Source: Candidatus Chlorohelix allophototropha (lineage in GTDB: Bacteria > Chloroflexota > Chloroflexia > Chloroheliales > Chloroheliaceae). Taken from it: DNA of 54,957 bases. Each line of letters opens with the position of its first letter. Position 1 is the first letter of the stretch. The DNA lies in the NCBI RefSeq assembly GCF_030389965.1, contig NZ_CP128403.1:1-54957 (forward strand), given 5' to 3'. Below, piece by piece: positions 9,794 through 18,258 of this stretch. The position numbers and the translations under genes were made by a program. Under the pieces are notes generated by a model, which saw only the letters and a list, made by a program, of their open reading frames with translations, was not told the DNA's origin and searched no databases.

Positions 9794-9828
9794 GATGAAA
9801 TTCGCACAAATCAGATTAAAGCATCAGA

Positions 9829-10557
9829 ATGAATACTGAAAGCTATCAAATCACCGTCAACGATTTTGTGGTTGACGTGGTTCGCAAGAATATAAAGAAT
9901 GTGCATCTGGCGGTTTATCCCCCCAATGGGCGGGTGCGAATCGCCGTTCCGCTGCGGGTTAATGACGAAGCCGTTCGCCTCTTTACCATCTCCAAAATCG
10001 GTTGGATAAAACGGCAGCAAGCCAAATTTAACCAGCAAGAACGCCAAGCCACCCGCGAATTTGTCTCCGGTGAAAGCCATTACTTTCAAGGAAACCGCTA
10101 CCTACTCAACGTCATTTATCAGGAAGGCACACCCCACGTCAATTTCCAGAGCAAGACCCGTCTTGACCTGATAGTGCGCCCCGGCAGTAGCGCCGCTCAA
10201 CGTGAGCAGGTACTCACTAACTGGTATCGTCAGCAACTCAAGGAAATGATACCCCCGCTCATCGCCAAGTGGGAAACCGAGATAAACGTTAAAGTGGCAG
10301 AATGGGGCGTGAAGCAGATGAAAACCAAGTGGGGCACTTGCAACATACAGGCGCGGCGCATCTGGCTGAATCTGGAGCTTATCAAAAAGCCGGCGCATTG
10401 TATTGAGTACGTGGTCGTACACGAAATGACCCACTTGCTGGAGCGCAAACACAATGAGCGGTTTAGCAAGTACATGAGCGCGTTCCTCCCACAGTGGCGC
10501 TTGTACCGCGAAGAACTGAATCACTCCCCTTTGGGACATGAGGTCTGGGATTACTGA
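9829..10557 (+). CDS. YgjP-like (SprT/WLM-type) zinc metalloprotease
   Basis: A predicted cytoplasmic zinc-dependent peptidase of 242 residues. The signature H-E-M-T-H-L-L-E-R-K-H (HExxH plus a distal His) lies at about residue 203, followed by F-S-K-Y-M-S-A-F-L-P-Q-W, typical of the YgjP/DUF45 family. Upstream, M-K-T-K-W-G-T-C-N is the usual conserved K-x-R/K-W-G-S/T-C motif. Members are often found beside type I and other restriction systems, though their substrate is unknown. Here the gene lies between gnd and a TIR gene. Upstream RBS is weak. Confidence 0.88.
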   Translation: MNTESYQITVNDFVVDVVRKNIKNVHLAVYPPNGRVRIAVPLRVNDEAVRLFTISKIGWIKRQQAKFNQQERQATREFVSGESHYFQGNRYLLNVIYQEGTPHVNFQSKTRLDLIVRPGSSAAQREQVLTNWYRQQLKEMIPPLIAKWETEINVKVAEWGVKQMKTKWGTCNIQARRIWLNLELIKKPAHCIEYVVVHEMTHLLERKHNERFSKYMSAFLPQWRLYREELNHSPLGHEVWDY

Positions 10558-10599
10558 AGGTTGGCTAACGTTCTACTCTTTTGAGAAGGAATCTGACTT

Positions 10600-12237
10600 A
10601 TGACCGTAACAGTTATGACGGTGGTAATATGCGCTCCTAAAGACCAACCCATACGAAATGAACTTCTCAAGTTTTTCTCACCCCTTATCCGACAAGGTGA
10701 TATTACAGTTTGGCCCGAGCTTCAGCTATTCTCGGATATGGCCCAAGTAAAAAAGCTAATTTTAGAGAAGGCACACCAATCTGACCTGCTGGTTCTTATC
10801 GTTAGCCCGGAATTTCTGGATGATGAGTTCTTTTACACTGAACTCATCAAAGGTCTGGTGGCTAGGGACACCTTGCGGATAATTCCTGTAATCCTCAAGG
10901 ATTGCCTCTGGTGGGAAACACCACTTGAAAAGCTGAGCGTCTTGCCGAAAGAAGTCAATCAGAAAAAGGGCGAATTATTACCGGACTATCTGGGCAGAAG
11001 AACAAAACGGGAACGGGTCTTGTGTCAGGTCGGGCTTGACCTGCTGGAAGTAATCAAAGAGATGCGCGTCAGGAAAGCGACGCAACCACCATCCCTACCC
11101 ACCGCCACCGTAACGGAAACCAGACATCTGGATACCGCCCTACCTTCCGAAGTAGAAATGGGTGAGCGGGTTCATATACTGGCGATGTTGCGTACCAAAA
11201 ACTCTCAAGGTTTGCGGGAATACTTATCCGATATTGAAAAGCAAGAGGCTTTCGACCTTAAGCCTGAACAGGTAGTAACACCCGGAAAAATAGAAATAAA
11301 ATACCCCAAGGACTTAGCAGGGCAGGTTTTACCCGTAGAATTACTGGTAAAAGTTAGCAGTATAGATTTTGAGCTTGAAAAGAGCGTGGAACGGGTAACA
11401 CTAACTCTACAAAAGGATTCTATACCCTGTATCTTCCCAATGAAACCGCTAAAGCTTGGAACTCTTGAAGTTAAACTGAAAGTGAGTAGTCTTGATGAAG
11501 CGCTATTCTTTGAAACAACCCTTACAACCGAGTGCGTTGCTAAGGCAGCAAGCACCAGCTATACAATAAAAGCTGTAACTAAAAGGAATACCCGCCCAGA
11601 TATAGTCTTACAAGCTCGCCCAGGCAAACTCGCCCAATATGTAGCCAACCGGGAAGCCGGGCAACTAGACCTTATTCAGAAACTAGACCGGGCATATAAC
11701 CTTGCAAGCGAACTAGACCTCCAATTAGCTCACGCCCACAACTTTGACGTAACCCGCGAGGTAAGCCTTGCACGTAAATTCGCGAGCCAACTAGCCTATG
11801 AACTCAACCACCTCCGTGAACTAAACTACGCAGAACTATTCGGACGCGGTGGCATCTCTACATTTTTCACTCGCGCTTCCGACCGTGCCAGCACCCGCGC
11901 CAGCCTACTCAATAGCATCCGTGAACTCGCCAGCCAACTTGACCCTACCATAACAAGTGAACTCATTATAGCGCGTGAACTCGCCAACCAACTTGTCAGC
12001 AGTATCGACGGTCTACCCTTTCAAAACACACCTGAGTCTGTTATAACCGCTGAGAGCAAACGCTTTTTAATCATAGCGGTGGCTATATTCATAGTTTTTC
12101 TAATAATCGCACTCTCCGTAAACTATTTAGGCGCTAGGGATGCTATGCCCACCAGCATACCGTATGGCACACCAAACTTTACAGTTCAGCTTTCGCCAAG
12201 CCCAGCAAGCTCGTTAACGCCAGCATACTTGCCGTAA
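10600..12237 (+). CDS. TIR-domain protein with beta-sandwich middle, helical repeats and C-terminal membrane anchor
   Basis: A 545-residue protein. Residues 5-150 form a TIR-like domain: a beta strand V-V-I-C-A-P-K-D, then D-L-L-V-L-I-V-S-P-E-F-L-D-D-E, a candidate catalytic Glu at E81, and R-I-I-P-V-I-L-K. TIR domains of bacterial defence cleave NAD+ or make cyclic ADP-ribose signals. A beta-rich middle region (about 205-320) is followed by helical repeats rich in A-R-E-L-A (about 345-470) and one membrane helix near 485-507, so the TIR domain is held at the membrane. The tail is Pro/Ser-rich. RBS GAGAAGGA precedes the ATG. The combination suggests a membrane-tethered defence effector; no trigger is visible. 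Confidence 0.75.
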   Translation: MTVTVMTVVICAPKDQPIRNELLKFFSPLIRQGDITVWPELQLFSDMAQVKKLILEKAHQSDLLVLIVSPEFLDDEFFYTELIKGLVARDTLRIIPVILKDCLWWETPLEKLSVLPKEVNQKKGELLPDYLGRRTKRERVLCQVGLDLLEVIKEMRVRKATQPPSLPTATVTETRHLDTALPSEVEMGERVHILAMLRTKNSQGLREYLSDIEKQEAFDLKPEQVVTPGKIEIKYPKDLAGQVLPVELLVKVSSIDFELEKSVERVTLTLQKDSIPCIFPMKPLKLGTLEVKLKVSSLDEALFFETTLTTECVAKAASTSYTIKAVTKRNTRPDIVLQARPGKLAQYVANREAGQLDLIQKLDRAYNLASELDLQLAHAHNFDVTREVSLARKFASQLAYELNHLRELNYAELFGRGGISTFFTRASDRASTRASLLNSIRELASQLDPTITSELIIARELANQLVSSIDGLPFQNTPESVITAESKRFLIIAVAIFIVFLIIALSVNYLGARDAMPTSIPYGTPNFTVQLSPSPASSLTPAYLP

Positions 12238-12290
12238 TAGAACTACTATTTCGGCTGAATCGGAAAATTGTCAGAAAAGGTATGTTAAAA

Positions 12291-12542
12291 ATGGAATGGG
12301 ATAAAATACCGCTGCGCTTTCAGCGTCTTATGCATATTGCTAGGGAATATGATAGGACATATTTCGAGAAAAACCCGGAGGCTGAAAGTTATATACGCCC
12401 ATATCTGCCCGGCGAAAACTACCCGATGGATTCACTCAGCCGAGCAAACGGGGAGGAAGTCGAGCCTTGCGACTTTTTAATAGTCTATCGAGACAATACT
12501 AGAGAAGCGCTAGACCGTAAAAAAAAGCCGGAAGATTTTTAA
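12291..12542 (+). CDS. Small hypothetical protein
   Basis: An 83-residue acidic protein with no family I recognise. It is rich in Tyr, Arg and Glu and has no membrane segment. The ATG at 12291 is preferred over the one at 12282 because the upstream AAAAGG lies 10 bases away from the former and only one base from the latter. It follows the TIR gene by about 50 bases and may be cotranscribed. Confidence 0.5.
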   Translation: MEWDKIPLRFQRLMHIAREYDRTYFEKNPEAESYIRPYLPGENYPMDSLSRANGEEVEPCDFLIVYRDNTREALDRKKKPEDF

Positions 12543-12660
12543 TTTTTTACGAGTGATTTCAGATTCGGGTAGGAAGACGAGTCGGACAGTCGCTACGGAG
12601 AATTGGCGATGAACCTCTTTCGCCCTAAATCTTTTAAGTACCACACAAAGGAAGGTTAGG

Positions 12661-13002
12661 ATGAACGCCAAAAAACTATCTAGTATTGTTGTAGTTGTAT
12701 TTGTGCTTGCGACCGCTTTCTTGACCAGAATTCCCGATATTGGACCAATTCTCGCGAAACTGGCAGGCTTGATTGGCATCATAGTCGCCCTGTTAGCAAT
12801 CTGGTACCGTAACGCTATGGTAAAACAGATAAAACAGGATTATAAGGAAGAAATTGAAATGAAGCAGGAACTTCAGAAAATTATACAGGAACAGCAAGCC
12901 CAGACTACTACGTCCACTCCCGCATCAGCGGCTACACCAAAGCCACAAGTTCGCCCGACCCGAACTACCAGCCGTTCTAATCTGCGCTCTAAGTTACCTT
13001 AG
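12661..13002 (+). CDS. Small membrane-anchored coiled-coil protein
   Basis: A 113-residue protein with one long or two short hydrophobic segments (about 6-24 and 29-47), then a charged helix rich in Glu, Lys and Gln and a Thr/Pro/Arg tail. A strong AAGGAAGG ribosome binding site supports the start. No known family. Its place after the TIR membrane protein suggests a companion, but this is only positional. Confidence 0.55.
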   Translation: MNAKKLSSIVVVVFVLATAFLTRIPDIGPILAKLAGLIGIIVALLAIWYRNAMVKQIKQDYKEEIEMKQELQKIIQEQQAQTTTSTPASAATPKPQVRPTRTTSRSNLRSKLP

Positions 13003-13064
13003 AGCCTACGCCACTGCGGCTAAAAGACGATTTGAATTCAACGGTAAGTTAAGACAAGGCTTAC

Positions 13065-13095
13065 CGACTCTTTTTGTCCAAGCAGTGTTCCTACC
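13065..13095. repeat. 31-bp direct repeat, copy 2 (intergenic)
   Basis: Same sequence as 9754-9784 with three mismatches. It lies in the 136-bp gap between the small membrane gene and the Uma2 gene. Confidence 0.7.
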
Positions 13096-13138
13096 AGAAA
13101 GGCTGCGAGGAAGAGGATTAGGGCGCTAGCCGACGCAA

Positions 13139-13750
13139 CTACTTTTTTCTGGCTCTCGGTTTTGGTTCCGGCTTTTCTTCAAAAATCACTTTGTGATAGA
13201 TTGTTTCCAGAGATAGTTCTAAATCCAGCGCGGCAATTTCTATACTGCCTTTAAGGTCCTGCTTGAGTTCTAGTAACCATTTCTCGGCATCAAGCCGATG
13301 GTAATACTGGATATAAGGGCTGTACTGGTCAACCAGTAGATAATCTTGCAAACTAGACAGGCTCTTGTATAACCTGAATTTACCTTGCTGGTCATATTTC
13401 ATTGTAGTGGACGAGAGAACTTCAACCACTACGAGGGGATTGGTAATGGTATCATTTCTACCGGGCATAAATAAAGGCTGACCGCAAATAACCGTCACAT
13501 CGGCGTAGGTATATTTTTTAAGCTCCTCGATTTGCAGCCTCATATCACTGCCAAAAACAAAACAGGGCTTTTCCGCCACCGCCCGGCTGAGGGCTGCCAG
13601 AATATTTGAGGCAATCAAATTATGATTAAAGGAGCCGCCCGCCATTGCAAATATAACGCCGTCATAATATTCACTTTTATAATCTGCGGTCTCCTCCATC
13701 GCCAAGTATTCTGCTGGGCTGAAGAAGCGTTTAGATAAAGCGTTGGTCAT
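13139..13750 (-). CDS. Uma2-family (DUF820) predicted endonuclease
   Basis: A 203-residue protein of the Uma2 family, which has a PD-(D/E)XK-like fold and is greatly expanded in Cyanobacteria and Chloroflexota. Visible motifs: S-P-A-E-Y-L-A-M-E near the N-terminus, the family's Y-x-D-V/A (Y-T-Y-A-D-V-T-V-I) at about 77-83, and V-V-V-E-V-L-S holding the acidic active-site Glu at about 109. The usual terminal L-E-L-S-L-E-T-I-Y is present, followed by a basic tail. Cellular role is unknown. It is transcribed against its neighbours. Confidence 0.88.
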   Translation of the reverse strand: MTNALSKRFFSPAEYLAMEETADYKSEYYDGVIFAMAGGSFNHNLIASNILAALSRAVAEKPCFVFGSDMRLQIEELKKYTYADVTVICGQPLFMPGRNDTITNPLVVVEVLSSTTMKYDQQGKFRLYKSLSSLQDYLLVDQYSPYIQYYHRLDAEKWLLELKQDLKGSIEIAALDLELSLETIYHKVIFEEKPEPKPRARKK

Positions 13751-13903
13751 TTCTCCGACCTTTCTCTTTGCGATATAATTATAGCATCAAAAAAGCGAAG
13801 TTCTCTCAGGTCGTAACCCAGAGGCGGGAGCATGTTTCACCCCTTCTACCAAGTAGAAGAATAGCTCTGGTAGGAGTAACGCTCTAAGTTAAGCTTGGTT
13901 TTT

Positions 13904-13969
13904 GCTAAAGAAATTGAGCTAAGTCTGGGCAGTCTGTACGAGGGCATTGCCTTTGAAGAAGATGAATGA
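13904..13969 (+). pseudogene. Remnant of a second Uma2 gene (last 21 codons)
   Basis: On the plus strand, in frame to a TGA at 13967, the DNA reads A-K-E-I-E-L-S-L-G-S-L-Y-E-G-I-A-F-E-E-D-E. This matches the end of Uma2 proteins, including the neighbour's E-L-S-L-E-T-I-Y-H-K-V-I-F-E-E. No body of the gene is present upstream, so only the 3' end survives. Confidence 0.6.
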
Positions 13970-13988
13970 CCATTGAGGAGGCAGCACT

Positions 13989-14305
13989 ATGGCAAGACCA
14001 CCCATCCATCCGGGCGAGATACTGGCAGATGAACTGAAGGAATTGGGCATTAGCGCGGCTGAGCTTGCCCGTTCTTTGCAAGTCAACCGCATCACCCAAA
14101 TTTAAGCGGTAGGCGTTCTATCACAGCGGATACCGCCTTGAGATTAGCCCGGTGGTTTGGTACCAGCGCCGAATTCTGGATAAATTTACAGAAGAATTAC
14201 GAACTCCGCCTTGCCGAGCAAGCAGAAGGGCTGGAAATTGAACGCACTATTATCCCACGACAGCAAACTTCCACGTTGGAGCATACCGTGAGTAACTCGA
14301 ACTAG
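13989..14305 (+). pseudogene. higA: HigA-type antitoxin, frameshifted
   Basis: The Xre-family antitoxin of HigBA-type modules. It begins M-A-R-P-P-I-H-P-G-E-I-L-A-D-E after a GAGGAGG ribosome binding site and reads to N-R-I-T-Q-I, then hits TAA at 14103. Shifting by one base restores G-R-R-S-I-T-A-D-T-A-L-R-L-A-R-W-F-G, the rest of the classic HigA helix-turn-helix protein, to a TAG at 14303. One T is missing from the run AAATTTAAG, where four would give the expected I-L-S. No HigB toxin is present. It is either a real inactivation or a homopolymer sequencing error. Confidence 0.8.
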
Positions 14306-14359
14306 CGTAGGACTTACGATTATTTAAAAGATTCGTACAATTTGAAAGGCTTATAGCAA

Positions 14360-15019
14360 ATGGACAAAGAACTTTGTGTGGTTATCGGGGCAGGCGCTGG
14401 TGTCAGCCAGGGTGTCGCCAAGCGTTTCGGAAAAGAAGGCTTCCGCATAGCCCTTATCGCTCGCCGTGCTGAGTCTGTCGCGGAGTCAGTTTCAGAACTT
14501 GAGAATTTAGGGGTAAAAGCCTTTGGTTTTGTCGCAGATGCCTCCGACTTTAACGCTTTAAAGCAGACCCTAGAGCTTATAAGGCAAAGTCTGGGTGAGA
14601 CAACCGTGCTGGTCTACAATGCCGCTGCAATGAAACCGGGAATTCCTTCCGAGATACCGGTGGAAAGCCTAGTAGAAGATTTCAAAACTAACGTGGCGGG
14701 AGCATTGGTAGCTGCACAGGCGGTAATTCCAAGCATGAGGGCGAAGGGGAAGGGTACAATCCTTTTCACAGGGGGTGGGCTGGCGCTAAGTCCAAACCAT
14801 CAGGTTGCCTCCCTGTCAGTGGGCAAGGCCGCCCTCAGAAACCTTGCTTACTCTCTGGGAGCTGAACTTGAAGTGGAAGGAATCCAAGTAGCTACTGTAA
14901 CCATTGCTGGTTATGTTAAACCTGGAACTCACTTTGACCCTGACCTGATAGCGGAAACATATTGGCAGTTACACACTCAGAAACTAGGTGAGAGGCAAAG
15001 AGAAATTGTCTATAAGTGA
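14360..15019 (+). CDS. Short-chain dehydrogenase/reductase-like protein without the usual YxxxK tyrosine
   Basis: A 219-residue SDR-fold protein. The N-terminal nucleotide-binding loop is G-A-G-A-G-V-S-Q-G-V, the dinucleotide-site strand V-Y-N-A-A-A is present, and the catalytic Ser region is F-T-G-G-G. At the catalytic site it reads A-S-L-S-V-G-K: Lys is kept, but the residue four before it is Leu instead of Tyr. Such variants exist in a subgroup often annotated only as SDR oxidoreductases. It may bind NAD(P)H without normal reductase chemistry. A strong terminator follows at 15101. Confidence 0.8.
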   Translation: MDKELCVVIGAGAGVSQGVAKRFGKEGFRIALIARRAESVAESVSELENLGVKAFGFVADASDFNALKQTLELIRQSLGETTVLVYNAAAMKPGIPSEIPVESLVEDFKTNVAGALVAAQAVIPSMRAKGKGTILFTGGGLALSPNHQVASLSVGKAALRNLAYSLGAELEVEGIQVATVTIAGYVKPGTHFDPDLIAETYWQLHTQKLGERQREIVYK

Positions 15020-15100
15020 GTAGTTACAAGGCTTTCCGCACACATTGGAGAAATTTCGGGCGGTAAGAAAAAGCTGAAAAGGATGTGAACAGCACCTTTC

Positions 15101-15132
15101 AAAGCCTGAGCAGCGTTGTTCAGGCTTTTTTT
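15101..15132 (+). terminator. Rho-independent terminator after the SDR gene
   Basis: Stem AAAGCCTGA / TCAGGCTTT with an 11-base loop, followed by a run of T. The same stem and the preceding AACAGCACC-like lead-in recur at 16894. Confidence 0.88.
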
Positions 15133-15240
15133 GTTACCGCGATATTTTTGTATTACTCACGGAATTAGTGACTACACTACATAGAATTTAGAACAAACGA
15201 TTACTTTGCACTTCCTCGTAGAGCTGCTCAGGTTGGGCCA
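15123..15240. repeat. 118-bp repeat downstream of terminator, copy 1
   Basis: Begins at the terminator T-run and shares GGAATTAGTGA, TAGAACAAACGATTACTTTG and GCTGCTCAGGTTGGGCCA with 16088-16230. The second copy carries an extra 27 bases inside. This is the main content of the 416-bp gap 15020-15435; nothing coding is seen there. Confidence 0.8.
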
Positions 15241-15435
15241 TATTGCTTAAAATTCTTGGCTCTACAAAGCCATAAAACTTGGATATAGAGGGGGGTGCTG
15301 AGTTAATTTAAAATTGGGCTTATATGTGGGGCAACGAACAGACCATCCTATTTAATTACTATATGCTCAGAGAACATTGGAGGCATATATGAGGTTGCAG
15401 TTCAAGTTTTTGCGGAATGAACAGGTAAGGCAATA

Positions 15436-15621
15436 ATGAATCAACCGAAGAAACCTACTAAATATGAAACCGCTGTTGGACTGGGTTTGGCACTTGGGTG
15501 CGGTGTGGGGCTTACCTTCGGAATTATCTTTAATAATATTGCGATGGGCATTGCTTTCGGAGCAGCATTGGGCCTGGTATTTGGAAGTGTGTTTGGAATA
15601 CAAAAGGATGGCACGAAATGA
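15436..15621 (+). CDS. Small glycine-zipper membrane protein
   Basis: A 61-residue protein. Residues 13-55 are one long Gly/Ala/Phe/Leu-rich hydrophobic stretch with G-x3-G spacing, typical of glycine-zipper hairpins that pack in membranes. AAGG lies 6 bases before the ATG. Its stop overlaps the start of the next gene (ATGA at 15618-15621), so the two are translationally coupled. Role unknown. Confidence 0.65.
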   Translation: MNQPKKPTKYETAVGLGLALGCGVGLTFGIIFNNIAMGIAFGAALGLVFGSVFGIQKDGTK

Positions 15622-16019
15622 ACAATTCCACTGGAAACGACCAGAGTTATTTGAATGCCTATCAGGCGGCTGAAAAACGGGTGAAAGCAAAAATTGGGTT
15701 TAAGTGGCATCTTGCCAGTTATCTGGTAGTAAACTCTTTTCTTATTGTCGCTTACCTGTTGAGTTGTTGGGATGGCAGTAACTGGAACTGGTCTTATCCT
15801 TGGTTTGTCTGGACATTAGGTGGTTGGGGTATCGGTGTAATGTTCAATTTCTTGGCAGTATATATTTTCCCGGATAATCACGTTACCAACCAGAAAATGA
15901 TTGGTCAGGAGTTGCAGCGCATGGGTGTAGCGTCTCCGACCTTAGCCCCAACTGCTACCTATTCTCCGAGCGGGCAACCGGTGGCAGCAGTACCACCAAT
16001 ACAAGATACTAACCTGTAA
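15618..16019 (+). CDS. 2TM-domain protein
   Basis: A 133-residue protein matching the 2TM domain pattern: an amphipathic lead A-Y-Q-A-A-E-K-R-V-K-A-K-I-G-F-K-W-H, then two membrane helices (about 29-46 and 60-82) separated by a Trp-rich turn, followed by a cytoplasmic Pro/Thr-rich tail. Such domains occur alone or attached to sensor and HTH proteins. Coupled with the glycine-zipper gene upstream and closed by the terminator at 16061. Confidence 0.75.
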   Translation: MNNSTGNDQSYLNAYQAAEKRVKAKIGFKWHLASYLVVNSFLIVAYLLSCWDGSNWNWSYPWFVWTLGGWGIGVMFNFLAVYIFPDNHVTNQKMIGQELQRMGVASPTLAPTATYSPSGQPVAAVPPIQDTNL

Positions 16020-16060
16020 TCGGCTAGGGTGATTACTCTCCATCGCTAACAATACATTCC

Positions 16061-16096
16061 AAAGCCTAAACCATTCTCTGGTTATAGGCTTTTTTT
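16061..16096 (+). terminator. Rho-independent terminator after the 2TM gene
   Basis: Stem AAAGCCTA-ACCA / TGGT-TAGGCTTT (one unpaired base in each arm) followed by a T-run. Related in sequence to the terminators at 15101 and 16894. Confidence 0.8.
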
Positions 16097-16230
16097 ATGC
16101 CACGATATTTCTGTAGCTATACCCGGAATTAGTGATTACACTACATGAGAATTTAGAACAAACGATTACTTTGCCCATTATTACAGCTATGTTGGGTTTA
16201 CTTCCTCGTAGCGCTGCTCAGGTTGGGCCA
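16088..16230. repeat. Repeat downstream of terminator, copy 2
   Basis: The same block as 15123-15240 with scattered changes and a 27-base insertion before CTTCCTCGTAG. From 16231 to 16590 I see no gene; short open frames there lack ribosome binding sites. Confidence 0.8.
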
Positions 16231-16590
16231 AGTTATGTGTGTTAACTAACAGACGCAGGTCATTAAAATGTTTTAATATTAGTAGGTAAGACCCAGCTAC
16301 CATAGTAGTTGTAGCAAGACAATCCGGTCAAGGATGTCCGGATTTTCCTACCCACAAATAGAAACGCTTACTGCTAGCACTAAACGAGCGTACTTCTGGG
16401 GTAGGGCTGGCAGATTAGTTTGTTCTAACCCTTTTGTGTCTGCCTCCACACTCACCGGACAATTTTTAAGAACCGAAACAAGTTCTCCCCATCGTCATCT
16501 CAATAACCCTCCCTGAATATTTAAAAATATTAGTGTCCAAGAAGGTTATCCGGTAAAGTGTTACCGGGAGAAGAAAGGGGAAATCAACCA

Positions 16591-16881
16591 ATGGTAAGCC
16601 GTTTAACGCTGATGATAGAAGATTTACAAACCAATCTTTACAGTATCACAAATGTGATAACTGCCTTGAGATTGGTGCTGGAAATGGGGAATCCTAGCCC
16701 GGATGGCGTAGTATTTACCAGCGATGAAGTTCGCCAGATGCTCGAAGAACTGGGGGTAGGGGATGACCAGATTGAAGCAGCTCGCACCCATATTAATAGC
16801 TTGCAAGCGATGGTGGTGCGCAGCAACCGCCAGTTTGGAACCGGCGAATTAAACCGCCTGATTGAAAGCGTAGGGCGGTGA
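16591..16881 (+). CDS. Small hypothetical helical protein
   Basis: A 96-residue protein, acidic and helical, with the stretch F-T-S-D-E-V-R-Q-M-L-E-E-L-G-V. No family recognised. The ATG at 16591 has AAAGGGG 10 bases upstream and is preferred over an in-frame GTG at 16558. A strong terminator follows 12 bases after the stop. Confidence 0.65.
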   Translation: MVSRLTLMIEDLQTNLYSITNVITALRLVLEMGNPSPDGVVFTSDEVRQMLEELGVGDDQIEAARTHINSLQAMVVRSNRQFGTGELNRLIESVGR

Positions 16882-16893
16882 ACAGCACATTCC

Positions 16894-16926
16894 AAAGCCT
16901 GAGCCTTACTGTTCAGGCTTTTTTGT
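16894..16926 (+). terminator. Rho-independent terminator
   Basis: Stem AAAGCCTGA / TCAGGCTTT with a 10-base loop and T-run; nearly identical in the stem to 15101. A weak trace of the downstream repeat (ACTAATTTAGTGACTTC) follows. Confidence 0.85.
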
Positions 16927-17054
16927 TGTCACGTTTCTCCTACCGCCTACCACTAATTTAGTGACTTCCCCATAATATCCTATAGAGGATAAAGAGTAAC
17001 TAGGCGCATGAAAAAACCCACAATACCAGGCATGTGAAAGGCTATGAAATATTA

Positions 17055-17162
17055 CCAGCGTTTGCCGAAAATAGCATGTTTTTGAGTCTGACAAAATTGT
17101 TTTAAGCTCAGTTATTCGGCAAAGGGTACTGAAGAAATGTGTAAAGCATCATATGAGCTAGT
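17055..17162. mobile_element. MITE copy related to 22791-22931, left end diverged
   Basis: About 108 bp nearly identical to 22822-22931, including inner inverted repeats TTTGCCGAA / TTCGGCAAA and the right end GCATCATATGAGCTAGT. The left terminal repeat is not recognisable, so this copy is probably partial. Confidence 0.75.
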
Positions 17163-18258
17163 CTGTACTCATGATGTACTGCTTCTCTCTCACAAGGTAA
17201 CGATACGCCGGGATGATGATAAGCCAGATTGGAGCAACTTAACCGTGTTCCATATGGAGGGCAGTTATTGCTAAGTGGATCACACGTTGCTTGGAAAAGT
17301 GATTGCCGGCTATACGTTTGCAGCGTTGGTATGGAAATAGCTAGCTAAACCTCAAAACAATCTAACGGTTTTGGGCAAGCTTCGTTCACGTAGAGCCAAT
17401 TACCCCACCTGACCCATCCCCGGATTTGAACGCAGGATTTGCGACAATTGTATTATAGGCATATCAACCATAAGACAAGTGCATCATATATAAGGGTGGC
17501 GATATGCAATAAAAATATATGGGTGTGAAAGATTCAAATAGTTTTACTCTATAGTGTTTTTTAAAGCTATGAAAGGTTTACATTATCACGATGTGCAATT
17601 AATGTATTAAAAAAGTGGAATTTTGGCATAGCTAGTATGCGTGTTTATAATACAATTCGCTGCTTATTATTTTGACCTTAGTTTAAAATCCTAGGCATGC
17701 TCAAAAGTGAGATGTAAGGTTAATAAGACGGTTGGCTTAGAAAACCCAGAGAAACGTGGCGGCACTTCGCCCTTCTCCAGCACCATTCGCTCTTTTTCAC
17801 TGCTCTCTACCGAGCAACAACCAGAATTGCTATCTATCCCTTCAAAATTAAAGATTATTTTCCCACATGTGTATTTTTGATAGGCAAAATTCTTTGTTTG
17901 GAAGCATAGACCACCAAAGCATTAAAATGCTAAGGGTGTTCCAGTTGGCCCCCACCGAGCAGCTTTAATTGGTAATTCTCACCACCACTACCCTGCCATA
18001 TACCCCATAGGGCTTTTGAGAAAGAGCGACCCGCGAGAATGAACCTGCCCAGAAAATTTTATATATTCGGACTTTTTGAAGTGGTACTTCAATAGCCAGC
18101 TAAGTTTTGGTGGCTGACCCTAAAAGTCCTCGAAGAAACCCAGCTCATAAAAGTGACTTCTGGAAGAAGAAGTGAGAATGGATTAGCAGATAGTTCCAAC
18201 ACTTACACTCTTCTTCCGGTTCCTAGAAATACGTTGTTGCACACAGCAACACTAATAA
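17163..18258. other. Gene-poor, decayed DNA
   Basis: About 1.1 kb with frequent stops in all frames and no convincing start or motif. A T-arm-like stretch at 17410-17440 (minus strand GTTCAAATCCGGGG) does not fold into a tRNA. Probably remains of older genes or mobile elements. Confidence 0.6.

Noticed and set aside
16334-16516. 60-codon plus-strand frame
   Set aside because: No RBS and no protein-like pattern; lies between repeat and promoter DNA.
17390-17470. tRNA-like T-arm on the minus strand (GTTCAAATCCGGGG)
   Set aside because: The T-stem does not pair and no acceptor or anticodon stem fits; at most a decayed fragment.
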